The notes beneath the pieces were generated by a model, which was not told the DNA's origin, made no database searches, and saw only the letters and a list, made by a program, of their open reading frames with translations. A program made the translations under genes and the position numbers. 64,000 bases of DNA from Sinorhizobium fredii USDA 257 (GTDB lineage: Bacteria > Pseudomonadota > Alphaproteobacteria > Rhizobiales > Rhizobiaceae), in assembly GCF_000265205.3 (NCBI RefSeq), contig NC_018000.1, positions 1,612,001 through 1,676,000 on the forward strand, in the 5' to 3' direction. Below are positions 18,503-27,114 of the stretch, in pieces (position 1 is the first letter of the stretch; each line of letters starts with the position of its first letter).

Positions 18503-18545
18503 GCCGCGAGCTATTGTCATCGGCGCCCGCCGGCCGCGGTGTAGC

Positions 18546-19541
18546 CTAGTCACGCCGTAGGAAATGCAGGCTGCCGGCGAGGTCGGAAACGACGAGTTGC
18601 CTTTCGTCCCAGACGAGCACCGAAACCGGCCGTATCAGGCCATCGAGGATGGTGCTTCTGTTCTTCGTGGCCGCATTGATCCTCAGCAGTCGGCCACTGC
18701 CTTTTGCGAAGCCTTGCTTCTGATCGTAGGTCCCGTGCTCGAGCACGAGCATTGCTCCATCGCCCGCAAAGGCAATCGCCACCGGCGCATTGAGGCCGTC
18801 AGCCTCAAGCCGCGCTTCGGACGCGCCTCCGGTTGAGATCGAAACGACCTTCCCTGCCCCGGCAAGGAAGGGAAATCCGCCGAAGAGCGTGACATAGAGG
18901 CGTCCCTTATAGAGAGCGATGCCGGTTGGCACCGCATCGACCTCGTAGTCGCTGCCCGCCTCGAATTCCGTCGGCGAAAGGCGCTGCAGCGTATCTGCCG
19001 CCTGTGGCAATCGCCGGAAACTGATGAGCGTTTTCTTTCGTCCATTGGGCTCAACATGCTCAACGCTGTTGCGCGCCGCGTCGACGACATAGAAGCCCTG
19101 GTCGGCGGCGACGAAATCGAACGGGTTCCAGAAATCATTGCTGATGACCCGCGTCCTGCCCGCGGCATCGATCGCGACCAGGCTGTGGTCAAGCCGATCT
19201 TCATCGGCATCGGTCGGCTTCCACCCTTGGGCGACGATGAGCTCGCTATCGACACGCGCGGCACGGTACGGCCCAGTCGGGTCGCCGATCACGTCCGGCC
19301 CGTGGGGAAAGACGGGACCGAAAGCGACCAGTCCCCCGTTTTCGTCGCGGCGATATAGGCGACCACCCGCGAGATCGGTAACGAGCAGGCTCGCGCCATC
19401 ACGCGCAAGGCCGGCAAATGCGGCACCGGGGACATGGACCGTCTTGAGCCGGTAGCCCGCCGTCGCCACGAGTTCGGCACCGGCACTCCCCGCCAGAAGC
19501 AGGACCGCGGCGGCGGCGATCAAGGCGAGGAGCGGACGCAT
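18546..19541 (-). CDS. ScyD/ScyE-family periplasmic beta-propeller protein
   Basis: A 331-residue protein with a signal peptide (MRPLLAL to GSAGA) followed by repeated propeller blades: a GLARDGASLLVTDLAGGRLYR blade split over residues 44-64, GIALYKGRLYVTLF, PVAIAFAGDGAMLVLEHG and PVSVLVWDERQLVVSD. This fits the ScyD/ScyE (NHL-like) family, whose members are exported proteins of unclear biochemical role. The start overlaps the end of the SUMF1-like gene by 22 bp, so the two are co-translated partners downstream of the sugar ABC genes. No catalytic residues can be assigned. Confidence 0.65.
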   Translation of the reverse strand: MRPLLALIAAAAVLLLAGSAGAELVATAGYRLKTVHVPGAAFAGLARDGASLLVTDLAGGRLYRRDENGGLVAFGPVFPHGPDVIGDPTGPYRAARVDSELIVAQGWKPTDADEDRLDHSLVAIDAAGRTRVISNDFWNPFDFVAADQGFYVVDAARNSVEHVEPNGRKKTLISFRRLPQAADTLQRLSPTEFEAGSDYEVDAVPTGIALYKGRLYVTLFGGFPFLAGAGKVVSISTGGASEARLEADGLNAPVAIAFAGDGAMLVLEHGTYDQKQGFAKGSGRLLRINAATKNRSTILDGLIRPVSVLVWDERQLVVSDLAGSLHFLRRD

Positions 19542-20245
19542 CGGAAACCGCCATTCGCTGCGAAACGGAAGTCGGGATCATAGGCGAGCCGGTAGGTGGT
19601 CGACGTGTGGCGCGCGTCGCTGTTCCACGACCCGCCGCGTAGCACGCGATGGTGCCGCACGGCGGTGGCAGATGCTCCCGTGTAAGGCGCATAAACGTCG
19701 CTGGTCCATTCCCAGACATTGCCTATAAGGTTGAGCACGCCGTCCGGGCTGGCGCCGCTGGCGAAGGCATCTGCCGGTGCCGTCATCGGATAGCCATCTC
19801 GGTCGTCACCGGAGCAGCAGACTTCGGCGCCGATGTTGGCCCGCGCCTCGTCGCGGTTCGGAGTGCCCCAAGGTAAAGCATTGCCGTCGACGCCCCGCGC
19901 CGCCCTCTCATATTGCTGCTCCGACGGCAACGCGAGGCCGTAGTGGCGGCAGAAGGCATCCGCATCGCTCCAGCTGACGCCGACGACCGGGCGGTCGGCG
20001 AGCCCGAGGATCGGATGGTCGGCATAGAAAGCGCGCCGGTGACCGGTCGCCGCGACGAAGGCTCCGTATTGCCGATTGGTTATTTCGGTGCGGTTGATCG
20101 CGAAGGCTCTGCCCTCGACCACGCGGCGCGGGCGTTCGTTTTCCGGGCCGTCGTCGCTGCCGAAGACGAAGGGGCCGGCCGGAATTTCGACGAGGGGATT
20201 CCCGGCGATCGGTTCGTGACCAGTAGCGAGCGCGCCGGATGCCAT
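19520..20245 (-). CDS. SUMF1/FGE-fold protein lacking the catalytic cysteines
   Basis: A formylglycine-generating-enzyme-fold protein, 241 residues from the only in-frame ATG close to the domain. Landmarks: VEIPAGPFVFGSDD, the INRTEITNRQYGAFV helix, RPVVGVSWSDADAFC, LIGNVWEWTSDVY and RVLRGGSWNSD. In true FGEs the GGSF segment is followed by the two copper-binding cysteines; here it reads GGSWNSDARH...TTYRLAY with none, so sulfatase activation is unlikely. In-frame sequence upstream (residues RRFRCYQTGVAAIAF) looks like a signal peptide whose start is lost next to the RIME-like repeat at 20306; the open frame runs into the repeat to 20365. The true start is therefore uncertain. Confidence 0.65.
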   Translation of the reverse strand: MASGALATGHEPIAGNPLVEIPAGPFVFGSDDGPENERPRRVVEGRAFAINRTEITNRQYGAFVAATGHRRAFYADHPILGLADRPVVGVSWSDADAFCRHYGLALPSEQQYERAARGVDGNALPWGTPNRDEARANIGAEVCCSGDDRDGYPMTAPADAFASGASPDGVLNLIGNVWEWTSDVYAPYTGASATAVRHHRVLRGGSWNSDARHTSTTYRLAYDPDFRFAANGGFRCVRSSP

Positions 20246-20305
20246 GACGAAAGCGATTGCCGCTACCCCTGTTTGATAGCAGCGAAAACGACGTATCCGG
20301 CCACA

Positions 20306-20483
20306 CCCCCCTCTGCCCTGCCGGGCATCTCTCCGACAAGGGGGGAGATTCGCAACAGGCACCACCGGTGCGTCACTTGCAACTCTCGCCGCATGACTGG
20401 CGCGGTGGGGGAGAGGAGCCCGGGGGGCCGCCTCAGGCCGATCTCCCCCCTTATCGGAGAGATGCCCGGCAGGGCAGAGGGGG
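20306..20483. repeat. RIME-like palindromic element, two inverted arms
   Basis: Arms at 20306-20350 and 20441-20483 are near-perfect reverse complements (CCCCCTCTGCCCTGCCGGGC, then a GGGGGGAGAT stem). They match the look of rhizobium-specific intergenic mosaic elements. It separates the ABC ATPase gene from the SUMF1-like gene. Confidence 0.8.
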
Positions 20484-20521
20484 TACGGGCGCCCGCCCTG
20501 TGCCCATCCACATCCAGCATC

Positions 20522-21595
20522 TCAACGATTAGACGGGAAATCGACACGTCGCTCCGTCTCCGCATCGAACAGGAACATGCGGTCTGTCTCGATCTTGACG
20601 CCGACGCGCTGATCGATCTGGCCGGCGAAGTTCTTGTCGGCACGCAAGGTCATGAGCCGGCCGCCGAGCTGCAGGCTGACAAGGGTGTTCTCGCCGGTGA
20701 GTTCCACCGAGTAGATCGGCGCGACAAGGTTGACGTCCGGATTCTCCGCTGGAGTCACATGGACGTCTTCGGGGCGTATTCCGAGCACGGCACGCGGAAT
20801 GCTGACGCGCCCCGCCCCGCCGACCCGCAAGCCGTCGCTGGCAAAGACTCCGTCCTTCACCTCGCCGGGAATGAGATTCATCGCCGGCGAGCCTATGAAG
20901 CCGGCGACGAAAAGGGTGCGCGGATCGTTATAGATTTCCCGCGGCGTTCCAAGCTGCTCGATCACGCCCCTGTTCATCACCGCGACACGATGGGCGAGCG
21001 TCATCGCCTCGATCTGGTCATGGGTCACGTAGATCGTCGTCACCTGCAACTCGTGCTGCAGATGCTTCAGTTCGGCGCGCATCTGGGTTCTGAGCTTGGC
21101 GTCGAGATTGGAGAGCGGCTCGTCCATCAGAAAGACGCGCGGAGTGCGGACGATGGCGCGCGCCAGCGCCACGCGCTGGCGCTGGCCGCCCGACAGTTCC
21201 TTCGGCAGGCGCTTGAGCATCGTATCGAGCTCGACCCGTCGCGCCACCTCGGTGATGCGGCGCGCGTATTCCTCCGGCGGCACTTTGCGGATCTTCAGCG
21301 GGTAGCCGATATTGTCTTCGACACTCATGTGCGGATATAGCGCATAGGACTGAAAGACCATCGCGACGTCGCGATACTTCGGCAGCACGTCATTGATGCG
21401 ATCGGCGTCGATGTAAATATCGCCGGATGTCGCCTCCTCGAGACCGGCGACCATCCGCATCGTCGTCGTCTTGCCGCAGCCCGATGGGCCGAGCAGGACC
21501 AGAAATTCCTTGTCGCGGATCTCGAGATTGAAATCGTGGACGGCGACGAACTCGCCGAACTTTTTTGTCACATTGTCGAACCGGACGGACGCCAT
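20522..21595 (-). CDS. CUT1 sugar ABC transporter ATPase (MalK/UgpC-like)
   Basis: A 357-residue ATPase beginning MASVRF. Walker A GPSGCGKTT, Q-loop FQSYALYPHMSV, signature LSGGQRQRVALARA, Walker B VFLMDEPLSNLD and a switch His in THDQ are all present. The C-terminal third is the MalK-type regulatory (TOBE/OB) domain with GIRPEDV. It powers import through the two permeases immediately upstream. The start at 21595 lies 5 bp after the permease stop; the longer open frame to 22300 is a run through the permease gene in another frame. Confidence 0.87.
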   Translation of the reverse strand: MASVRFDNVTKKFGEFVAVHDFNLEIRDKEFLVLLGPSGCGKTTTMRMVAGLEEATSGDIYIDADRINDVLPKYRDVAMVFQSYALYPHMSVEDNIGYPLKIRKVPPEEYARRITEVARRVELDTMLKRLPKELSGGQRQRVALARAIVRTPRVFLMDEPLSNLDAKLRTQMRAELKHLQHELQVTTIYVTHDQIEAMTLAHRVAVMNRGVIEQLGTPREIYNDPRTLFVAGFIGSPAMNLIPGEVKDGVFASDGLRVGGAGRVSIPRAVLGIRPEDVHVTPAENPDVNLVAPIYSVELTGENTLVSLQLGGRLMTLRADKNFAGQIDQRVGVKIETDRMFLFDAETERRVDFPSNR

Positions 21596-21600
21596 GGCCC

Positions 21601-22461
21601 TCAACCCTTGACCGCGCCCAGGGAGAGCCCCCGGACGAGGTGCTTCTGGACGATGAAGGCAAAGATGACGATCGGCACGCAGGCCATGAATCCGGCGGCG
21701 CTGATCTCCCCCCAGTAGGTGCTGTATTGCGTCACCCGCCCGGCAATCCCGATCGGCAGCGTCTGCGATTGCTCGGTCAGCGTGATGACGAGCGATAGCA
21801 GGAATTCGTTCCACGAGATAATCAGGCAGAATATGGCAGTCGCCGCGAGCCCGGGGCGAGCGAGCGGCAGCGCTACGTGCAGGAAAGCGCCCCAGCGCGT
21901 GTCGCCGTCGACGATCGCCGCCTCTTCCAGCTCGACCGGGAGATCCTGGAAATAGCTCTTCATCATCCAGGTCGCAAACGGCAGGTTGAAGGCGGTATAG
22001 GCGATGATGAGCGCCGACTTCGTGTTGAGCATGTCGAAATAGTTGAAGAACAGGTAGAGCGGGATGATGCTGACGATCGGCGGCATCATCCGCGTCGAAA
22101 GAATCCAGAACGAGATCTGCTTGCGCCACTGCCAGGGGTAGCTGAAGCGCGCCAGCGCATAACCGGCCATGGTGCCGAAGGTCACGGAGATGGCGGTCGT
22201 GCCGACGGCGACGAGGAAGCTGTTCAGCGCATAGCGCAGGAAGGGGCGCTGGATGAAGGCTTCGTCGTAATGCTTCAGCGTCGGGTTGCGCGGTACCCAT
22301 TCCGGCGGCACGGCGAAAATGTCGATGTCGAACTTGAAGGAGTTGGCCGCGATCCAGTAGACGGGAAAGAGGGTCGCGACCAGCGCGACGAGGATCGCCA
22401 GGTAGGCGGCAAGACGGAGTAGGGTCTCTCGGGTGCGGCTGCGTGTCCTGATCGTCGCCAT
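21601..22461 (-). CDS. CUT1 sugar ABC transporter permease (MalG-like)
   Basis: A 286-residue inner-membrane permease with six hydrophobic spans and the EAA loop EEAAIVDGDTRWGAFLHVALPLARPG that contacts the ATPase (residues split around 190-215). An N-terminal span preceded by basic residues fits the MalG/LacG branch. It is 4 bp from the preceding permease gene and 5 bp from the ATPase gene. Confidence 0.85.
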   Translation of the reverse strand: MATIRTRSRTRETLLRLAAYLAILVALVATLFPVYWIAANSFKFDIDIFAVPPEWVPRNPTLKHYDEAFIQRPFLRYALNSFLVAVGTTAISVTFGTMAGYALARFSYPWQWRKQISFWILSTRMMPPIVSIIPLYLFFNYFDMLNTKSALIIAYTAFNLPFATWMMKSYFQDLPVELEEAAIVDGDTRWGAFLHVALPLARPGLAATAIFCLIISWNEFLLSLVITLTEQSQTLPIGIAGRVTQYSTYWGEISAAGFMACVPIVIFAFIVQKHLVRGLSLGAVKG

Positions 22462-22465
22462 CGTC

Positions 22466-23389
22466 TCACTCCGCCAGACGCATGCGTTTCATGAACCAGG
22501 TGCTGAGCAGGATCGTGACGAACAGCACGAAGAGCGATATCGCCGCCGCATAGCCGGGATCGGCGAAGCGATAGGCGACCTGGTAGATATAGAGGCTCAG
22601 GACCTTGGTCCGGTCTGCCGGGCCTCCGCCTGTCAGGATGAAGACGAGGTCGAAAAGGCGCAGCGCATCCATGACGCGCAGGAGCAGCGCAATGGCGATC
22701 ACCGGCTTCAGGAAGGGCAGCGTCAGGTCCCAGAATTGCCGCCAGGACGAGGCGCCGTCGAGTGCTGCCGCCTCGTAGGGCTCGACCGGCAGGCTTGCCA
22801 GGCCCGCCAGCATCAGCAGGAAGATGAACGGCGTCCACTGCCAGACATCGGCGACGATGATCGAGAACATGGCAAGGTTCACGTCGCCGGCCCAGGCCTG
22901 GAGGGGAAGGCCGAGCTGGAACATGATCTCGTTCAGGACGCCGAATTGCGGCTCGTAGATGAGCTTCCAGGTGATTGCGACGGCGATCGGCGGCAGCATC
23001 ATCGGGATCATCAGCACCGTCTTCAGGAAGCTGAGCCGCCGGATGAACCTGTCGAGGAGAAGCGCCAGGCCGAGGCCGAGAAGGAATTCGAGCGCCACCG
23101 CGACGATCGTGAACACCAAGGTGTTGCGGAGCGCCACGTGGAATTGCGGGTCGGAAAGCAGCCGGGCGAAATTGCCGATGCCGACGAATTCCCAGGGCAG
23201 GTCGGGATTGGGGCTGATCCGGTGCACCGCCGCATAGAACATGTAGACACTGGGAAAGATCGTAAGGGCCAGCAGGATGAGCACGGTCGGCGCGAGCATC
23301 AGATAGCGCAGATGACGCTCCCTCCAACGCTCCAGACCCCCTCCCGGTCGGAGCGACTTGGCGAACGTGCCCTTGTCAGCCCTCAACAT
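22466..23389 (-). CDS. CUT1 sugar ABC transporter permease (MalF-like)
   Basis: A 307-residue permease starting MLRADKG, preceded by a strong GGGGAGGG site; the upstream in-frame ATG at 23458 overlaps an intercistronic hairpin and is less likely. It has an N-terminal span (YLMLAPTVLILLAL), six membrane segments in total, and the EAA loop EPYEAAALDGASSWRQFW. It pairs with the MalG-like subunit. Confidence 0.85.
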   Translation of the reverse strand: MLRADKGTFAKSLRPGGGLERWRERHLRYLMLAPTVLILLALTIFPSVYMFYAAVHRISPNPDLPWEFVGIGNFARLLSDPQFHVALRNTLVFTIVAVALEFLLGLGLALLLDRFIRRLSFLKTVLMIPMMLPPIAVAITWKLIYEPQFGVLNEIMFQLGLPLQAWAGDVNLAMFSIIVADVWQWTPFIFLLMLAGLASLPVEPYEAAALDGASSWRQFWDLTLPFLKPVIAIALLLRVMDALRLFDLVFILTGGGPADRTKVLSLYIYQVAYRFADPGYAAAISLFVLFVTILLSTWFMKRMRLAE

Positions 23390-23456
23390 CGGCCCTCCCC
23401 TGACACCTTCCGTACCTATTTCAGCTCCGGCCGCACCGCAGAAAATTTCACCGATC

Positions 23457-23485
23457 ACATGAGCGGGGCGGAGCCCCGCTCATGT
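23457..23485 (-). other. Intercistronic stem-loop after the binding-protein gene
   Basis: A 13-bp perfect stem (ACATGAGCGGGGC and complement) with a 3-base loop lies just downstream of the binding-protein stop. There is no T-run on the minus strand, so it probably stabilises the upstream mRNA segment or partly attenuates read-through. Confidence 0.7.
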
Positions 23486-23495
23486 CGACAATTGC

Positions 23496-24755
23496 CTACT
23501 TTAGACCGGTTATCTGCTCGACTGCGGCCTGCGAACTCTTCAGCGCCTCCTCCGGCGAGATCGTCCCGGCGACCGCCTTCGAAAGCTCGATGCCGAAGGC
23601 ATTCTCGATCTCCGGCCACTTCGGATGGCGCGGGCGCGGCGTCGACGCCTGGATCGCCTCCATGAGCACCGGATAGTGGCGGAACTGCTCCTGCTTGGTC
23701 AGTTCCGCATCGGTGAAGACCGAGGTCCGAACCGGCGGATTGCCGCGTTCGGCTGAGATCTTGATCTGCTCGGCCGTGGTCGCCCACATCATGAAGTCGA
23801 AGGCTTCCTGCTTGTTCTTGGACGCCGCCATGATCCCCATCGTCCAGTGACCGATCTCCGAGCTACCCGGCTTCGTGCCGGCGGGAATCGGGCTGTAGGA
23901 AATCTTGCCGACCATCTTCGACTGGCTCGGGTCTTCGAAGGTCGCTACCCAGTTCGGCCAGTTGATCGACGACGCTGCGGTGCCGGCGGCAAGGGCGGTG
24001 CCGACCTCGTTGGCATTATAGCTCTCGACGCCCTTCGGCGACACGTCGCGCAAGGCCATGAACGTCTTCATCGCGGCGGCGCCCTCGGGCGTGTCGATCG
24101 TCACCTTGGTGCGGTCCGCGTTGAACATGTCGGCACCGTAGGACCAGAAGATCGGCATGAAGTCGGCAACGACCGGGTTACCCTGGCCGCCGCGGAAGAC
24201 ATAGCCGAAATAGCGCCCGCCGCCCTGCTCGGTCAGAGCCTTGGCGGCCTTCAGCACGTCGTCCCAGGTCTTCGGGGACTCGACGCCGGCTTCCTTGAAC
24301 TTGGCCGCGTCATAGAAGAACATCTGGGCGTTGCCCACATAAGGCAGGCACACATAAGGCCCCGAGTTATAGGGGTTGCGACAGATCGCCAGCGACTTCG
24401 ACAGGAAGTCGTTGTCCGGCCCTTCCACCCCGGCGGCCTTGAAGTAGGGCGTCAGGTCCTCGAGGTGACCGTTTTCCGCAAAGAACGGTATCCACGGATC
24501 GTCCATCAGGATGATGTCGAATACGCCGGACTTGGTTGCCCCGGCATTCGCACCCTGTTCGAAAACGTTGGCATAGGGCGCCTGCACCGTCTCCACTTTC
24601 GTGTTTTTCAGCTTCGCGTAGTCGGCCGCCGCGGCCCTGAGACCGTCGCCTTCACTGCCGGAAGGCACGAGAATCGTGATATCGGCCCAGGCAGACGCAC
24701 TGATCGCGAGCGCAGAGGCCGCGACAGCCAGGGCCAGACAGAATTTGCGCACCAT
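23496..24755 (-). CDS. CUT1 sugar ABC transporter, periplasmic binding protein
   Basis: A 419-residue family 1 extracellular solute-binding protein with a signal peptide ending SASAWA before DITILVP. Mature features include FDIILMDDPWIPFFAENG, GYVFRGGQGN and a Trp-rich hinge (INWPNWVATFEDPSQS). It is the first gene of a leftward operon with two permeases, the ATPase, the SUMF1-like and ScyD-like genes. The ligand, probably a saccharide or polyol, cannot be deduced. Confidence 0.85.
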   Translation of the reverse strand: MVRKFCLALAVAASALAISASAWADITILVPSGSEGDGLRAAAADYAKLKNTKVETVQAPYANVFEQGANAGATKSGVFDIILMDDPWIPFFAENGHLEDLTPYFKAAGVEGPDNDFLSKSLAICRNPYNSGPYVCLPYVGNAQMFFYDAAKFKEAGVESPKTWDDVLKAAKALTEQGGGRYFGYVFRGGQGNPVVADFMPIFWSYGADMFNADRTKVTIDTPEGAAAMKTFMALRDVSPKGVESYNANEVGTALAAGTAASSINWPNWVATFEDPSQSKMVGKISYSPIPAGTKPGSSEIGHWTMGIMAASKNKQEAFDFMMWATTAEQIKISAERGNPPVRTSVFTDAELTKQEQFRHYPVLMEAIQASTPRPRHPKWPEIENAFGIELSKAVAGTISPEEALKSSQAAVEQITGLK

Positions 24756-25004
24756 TGAACACCTCCCAATCCGAGCTCTTCACGAGACCACCTCATGGGG
24801 TCCCGATCGATCCGGCTTGGCGGAGAGGCTGTTGCAACGTTCATGAAATCCGGCCCACAACGGGTCCGGCTGTCATCGGGCTTCTCCACAAGCCGACGTT
24901 GCTCCCGACGCAAATCTACCACATTGCGAGCAATTAAGAGAGGGTCGTATTAGCTACCGCTTTTGTTGCAGCTTGCCAGCCTTGCGTTCGGCGGAAGAGG
25001 CGGA

Positions 25005-26069
25005 CTATCCCATCACATAGCGAATGGTTTTGGATATCCGGGCGAGAACGGGAGGCCTCGAAGAGGCGACAAGCTTCCACGACAGCACCGCCTGCGCCAT
25101 GCGCTGCGGCAGGACCCCTACCGACAGGAACCAGGCCGCCAGCATGGCGCGGCGGCGCAACGAGACGTTCATTTCCATGCTGGCCGCGGCGCCGGCCGCA
25201 GCCAGCGAAAGCCTCGAATCCTCCGCCACCGGATGTCGCTCACGGTCCACGCAGAGCGAAGCCAGACGTTCCTCGATATGCGTCGGATCGCGCAGATTGG
25301 CGTCCGGGGGCACCTCCAGCCCAACCTCCTCGGCCTGGTGTGCAAGGGCTTGCAGCCGGTGAAAATCGTGTTCGACGCGCCATCTGGCCCTCTGGCCCAG
25401 CTTCTCGGCGAAAATCGAATGGTTGTTTCCGTGCATGCGGTAGGCACCGAGGCAAGTCTCGATCGACTTCACCTTCCCGTAAAGCGGTGCCAGGGTGACC
25501 AGATAGCCGTCTGCTCCCTGTCGGAATTCGTGCTCCGGCACCGGCATGACGCTCTCCAGCGCCGAACGGGCAAAAGCCAGCCCGCTGGTGACCGTGGTCT
25601 GGTAGCGCGCCCGGCGCAACAGGTGCGGGGTGACATCGCCAGAGTCGAACGGCACTTCGGGCGGCGGGAATACGTCATTGACGTGCTCACACTGGTCGAC
25701 GATATGCAATCTGAATTGCATCTGGGCGGTATCGTCATCCCACTGAGCGACAATTTCGGACACAGCGTTCGGGTAGAGGTAATCGTCCGCGTCGAGGAAC
25801 AGGACAATCGCGCCGCGACTTGCCGCAAAACCGGTGTTGAACGCTGCACCGTGACCGCCATTCGCCTTTTTCATGCACGGCTTAATCCGAGGTCCATAGG
25901 AAGCGAGAACTTCGGCGGAATGATCGGTCGAAGCGTCGTCGACGACGATCACCTCCACGTTGCCGTAGCTTTGGTCGAGTGCGCTATCGATCGCCCGGCT
26001 CACGAATTGCGCATAGTTATAGTTCGCAATGATGATGGAGACTGGAAGACGGTCTTGGATGGAATGCAT
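25005..26069 (-). CDS. Family 2 glycosyltransferase
   Basis: A 354-residue GT2 (GT-A fold) enzyme starting MHSIQDR, with GAGG about 9 bases upstream. The N-terminal fold shows VSIIIANYNYAQFV, VEVIVVDDASTDHS, the ANGGHGAAFNTGF helix and the metal-binding FLDADDYLYP. A later acidic GADGYLV and a HGNNHSIF segment complete the pattern. It transfers a sugar from a nucleotide sugar in the cytoplasm. It is an orphan, with no polysaccharide genes adjacent; acceptor unknown. Confidence 0.8.
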   Translation of the reverse strand: MHSIQDRLPVSIIIANYNYAQFVSRAIDSALDQSYGNVEVIVVDDASTDHSAEVLASYGPRIKPCMKKANGGHGAAFNTGFAASRGAIVLFLDADDYLYPNAVSEIVAQWDDDTAQMQFRLHIVDQCEHVNDVFPPPEVPFDSGDVTPHLLRRARYQTTVTSGLAFARSALESVMPVPEHEFRQGADGYLVTLAPLYGKVKSIETCLGAYRMHGNNHSIFAEKLGQRARWRVEHDFHRLQALAHQAEEVGLEVPPDANLRDPTHIEERLASLCVDRERHPVAEDSRLSLAAAGAAASMEMNVSLRRRAMLAAWFLSVGVLPQRMAQAVLSWKLVASSRPPVLARISKTIRYVMG

Positions 26070-26328
26070 CGCATTGAACCTCGCAGATCTGCTTTGGTCG
26101 CGGCGAACCTTCTCATTCAGGTCCTTGGGGAGATGCCCGTTCTGGAGTGCAGCCAATCTGGATGCGACAGAGCATTGGCCTGAAGCATTGGCCAACGGGC
26201 GGCGAAGATCGTCCTTGATCTAAGTTCGAGGGTCGTCAGTTTTGTGGCAATTGAATGACCTTCAAAGCCGGACGGCATGTCCGACTGCTGCTCGGACGCC
26301 TGAATCCGGGCGGCCCTTCGAAGAATCT

Positions 26329-27060
26329 TCAAGCGAAATGATCCGGATGGTGCTGCCGAAGAGCCTCGACATCGGGAATGACCGCGCCGAGGTGGCGCAT
26401 CATCGCCGCTGAGGCACGGTCCACGTCATGTGCCGCTATCGCGTCGCGGATCGCCACGTGTTCGTCCACGACGGTTGTCATGCGACCGGGTACAGGCAGT
26501 GTCAGCCGGCGGGCGCGGTCAATCTGCAGCTTGACCGTTTTGACAAGGGTCCAGATGCCGGGATAGCCGGCGATCGCGGAAATGGCCCCGTGGAACGCCT
26601 CGTCCTCTTCGTAAAAACGTGAAGCCTCGCCCAGGGCTGCATGCGCGCGCTGGCGGGCGATGATCCTATCGAGACGGTCGAGATCCTCAGCCGTGGCGAT
26701 TTGCGCCGCACGTTCGACGGTCGTGCGCTCCAGCGATTTGCGAATGACGACGGCCTCGGGAATGGCAGAGAGCGGAATTGGCGAGACGAAGGTGCCCGAT
26801 TGCGGGAAGATCTCGACGAGGCCCATTTCCGCGAGCCGCAGAAGCGCCTCGCGCACCGGCGTCCGGCTGACGCCGAATTCCTCCGCAATGCGCTTTTCCT
26901 GCAGCGGCATTCCCGGCTTCAACTCAAAGGACACGATGGCCGCATGGAGCCGCTGATAAATGACGGCCGCCGTCGTCACCCGGCGCAGCTTAATTTCATT
27001 CGACCGATCGGAACCCTGATGCCGCAACCCGCACCCGCCGCATTTGACACGATTTAGCAT
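26329..27060 (-). CDS. GntR-family (FadR/FCD) transcriptional regulator
   Basis: A 243-residue regulator. A winged helix (residues about 32-98; LKPGMPLQEKRIAEEFGVSRTPVREAL split across the recognition helix, then PQSGTFVSPI) is followed by an FCD all-helical ligand domain with its metal-binding Asp/His pattern (EDEAFH, DEHVAIRDAI). It is divergent from the mannitol-dehydrogenase-family gene, which it probably controls. The only ATG (27060) overlaps the palindrome at 27059-27068; a GTG at 26979, closer to the HTH, is an alternative start. Confidence 0.82.
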   Translation of the reverse strand: MLNRVKCGGCGLRHQGSDRSNEIKLRRVTTAAVIYQRLHAAIVSFELKPGMPLQEKRIAEEFGVSRTPVREALLRLAEMGLVEIFPQSGTFVSPIPLSAIPEAVVIRKSLERTTVERAAQIATAEDLDRLDRIIARQRAHAALGEASRFYEEDEAFHGAISAIAGYPGIWTLVKTVKLQIDRARRLTLPVPGRMTTVVDEHVAIRDAIAAHDVDRASAAMMRHLGAVIPDVEALRQHHPDHFA

Positions 27061-27068
27061 ACTAGTAT
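27059..27068. promoter_or_regulatory. Possible GntR operator
   Basis: ATACTAGTAT is a perfect 10-bp palindrome in the 54-bp gap between the divergent GntR regulator and the oxidoreductase gene. It overlaps the regulator's ATG and would allow autoregulation. Short A/T-rich palindromes of this type are common FCD-GntR targets. Confidence 0.45.
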
Positions 27069-27114
27069 ATCAATTTGCCCGTGCTGCCAATCGGACGCGG
27101 GGAGGAAGAGCACC

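Noticed and set aside
19520..20245. Active formylglycine-generating enzyme
   Set aside because: Both catalytic cysteines are missing and no sulfatase gene is nearby.
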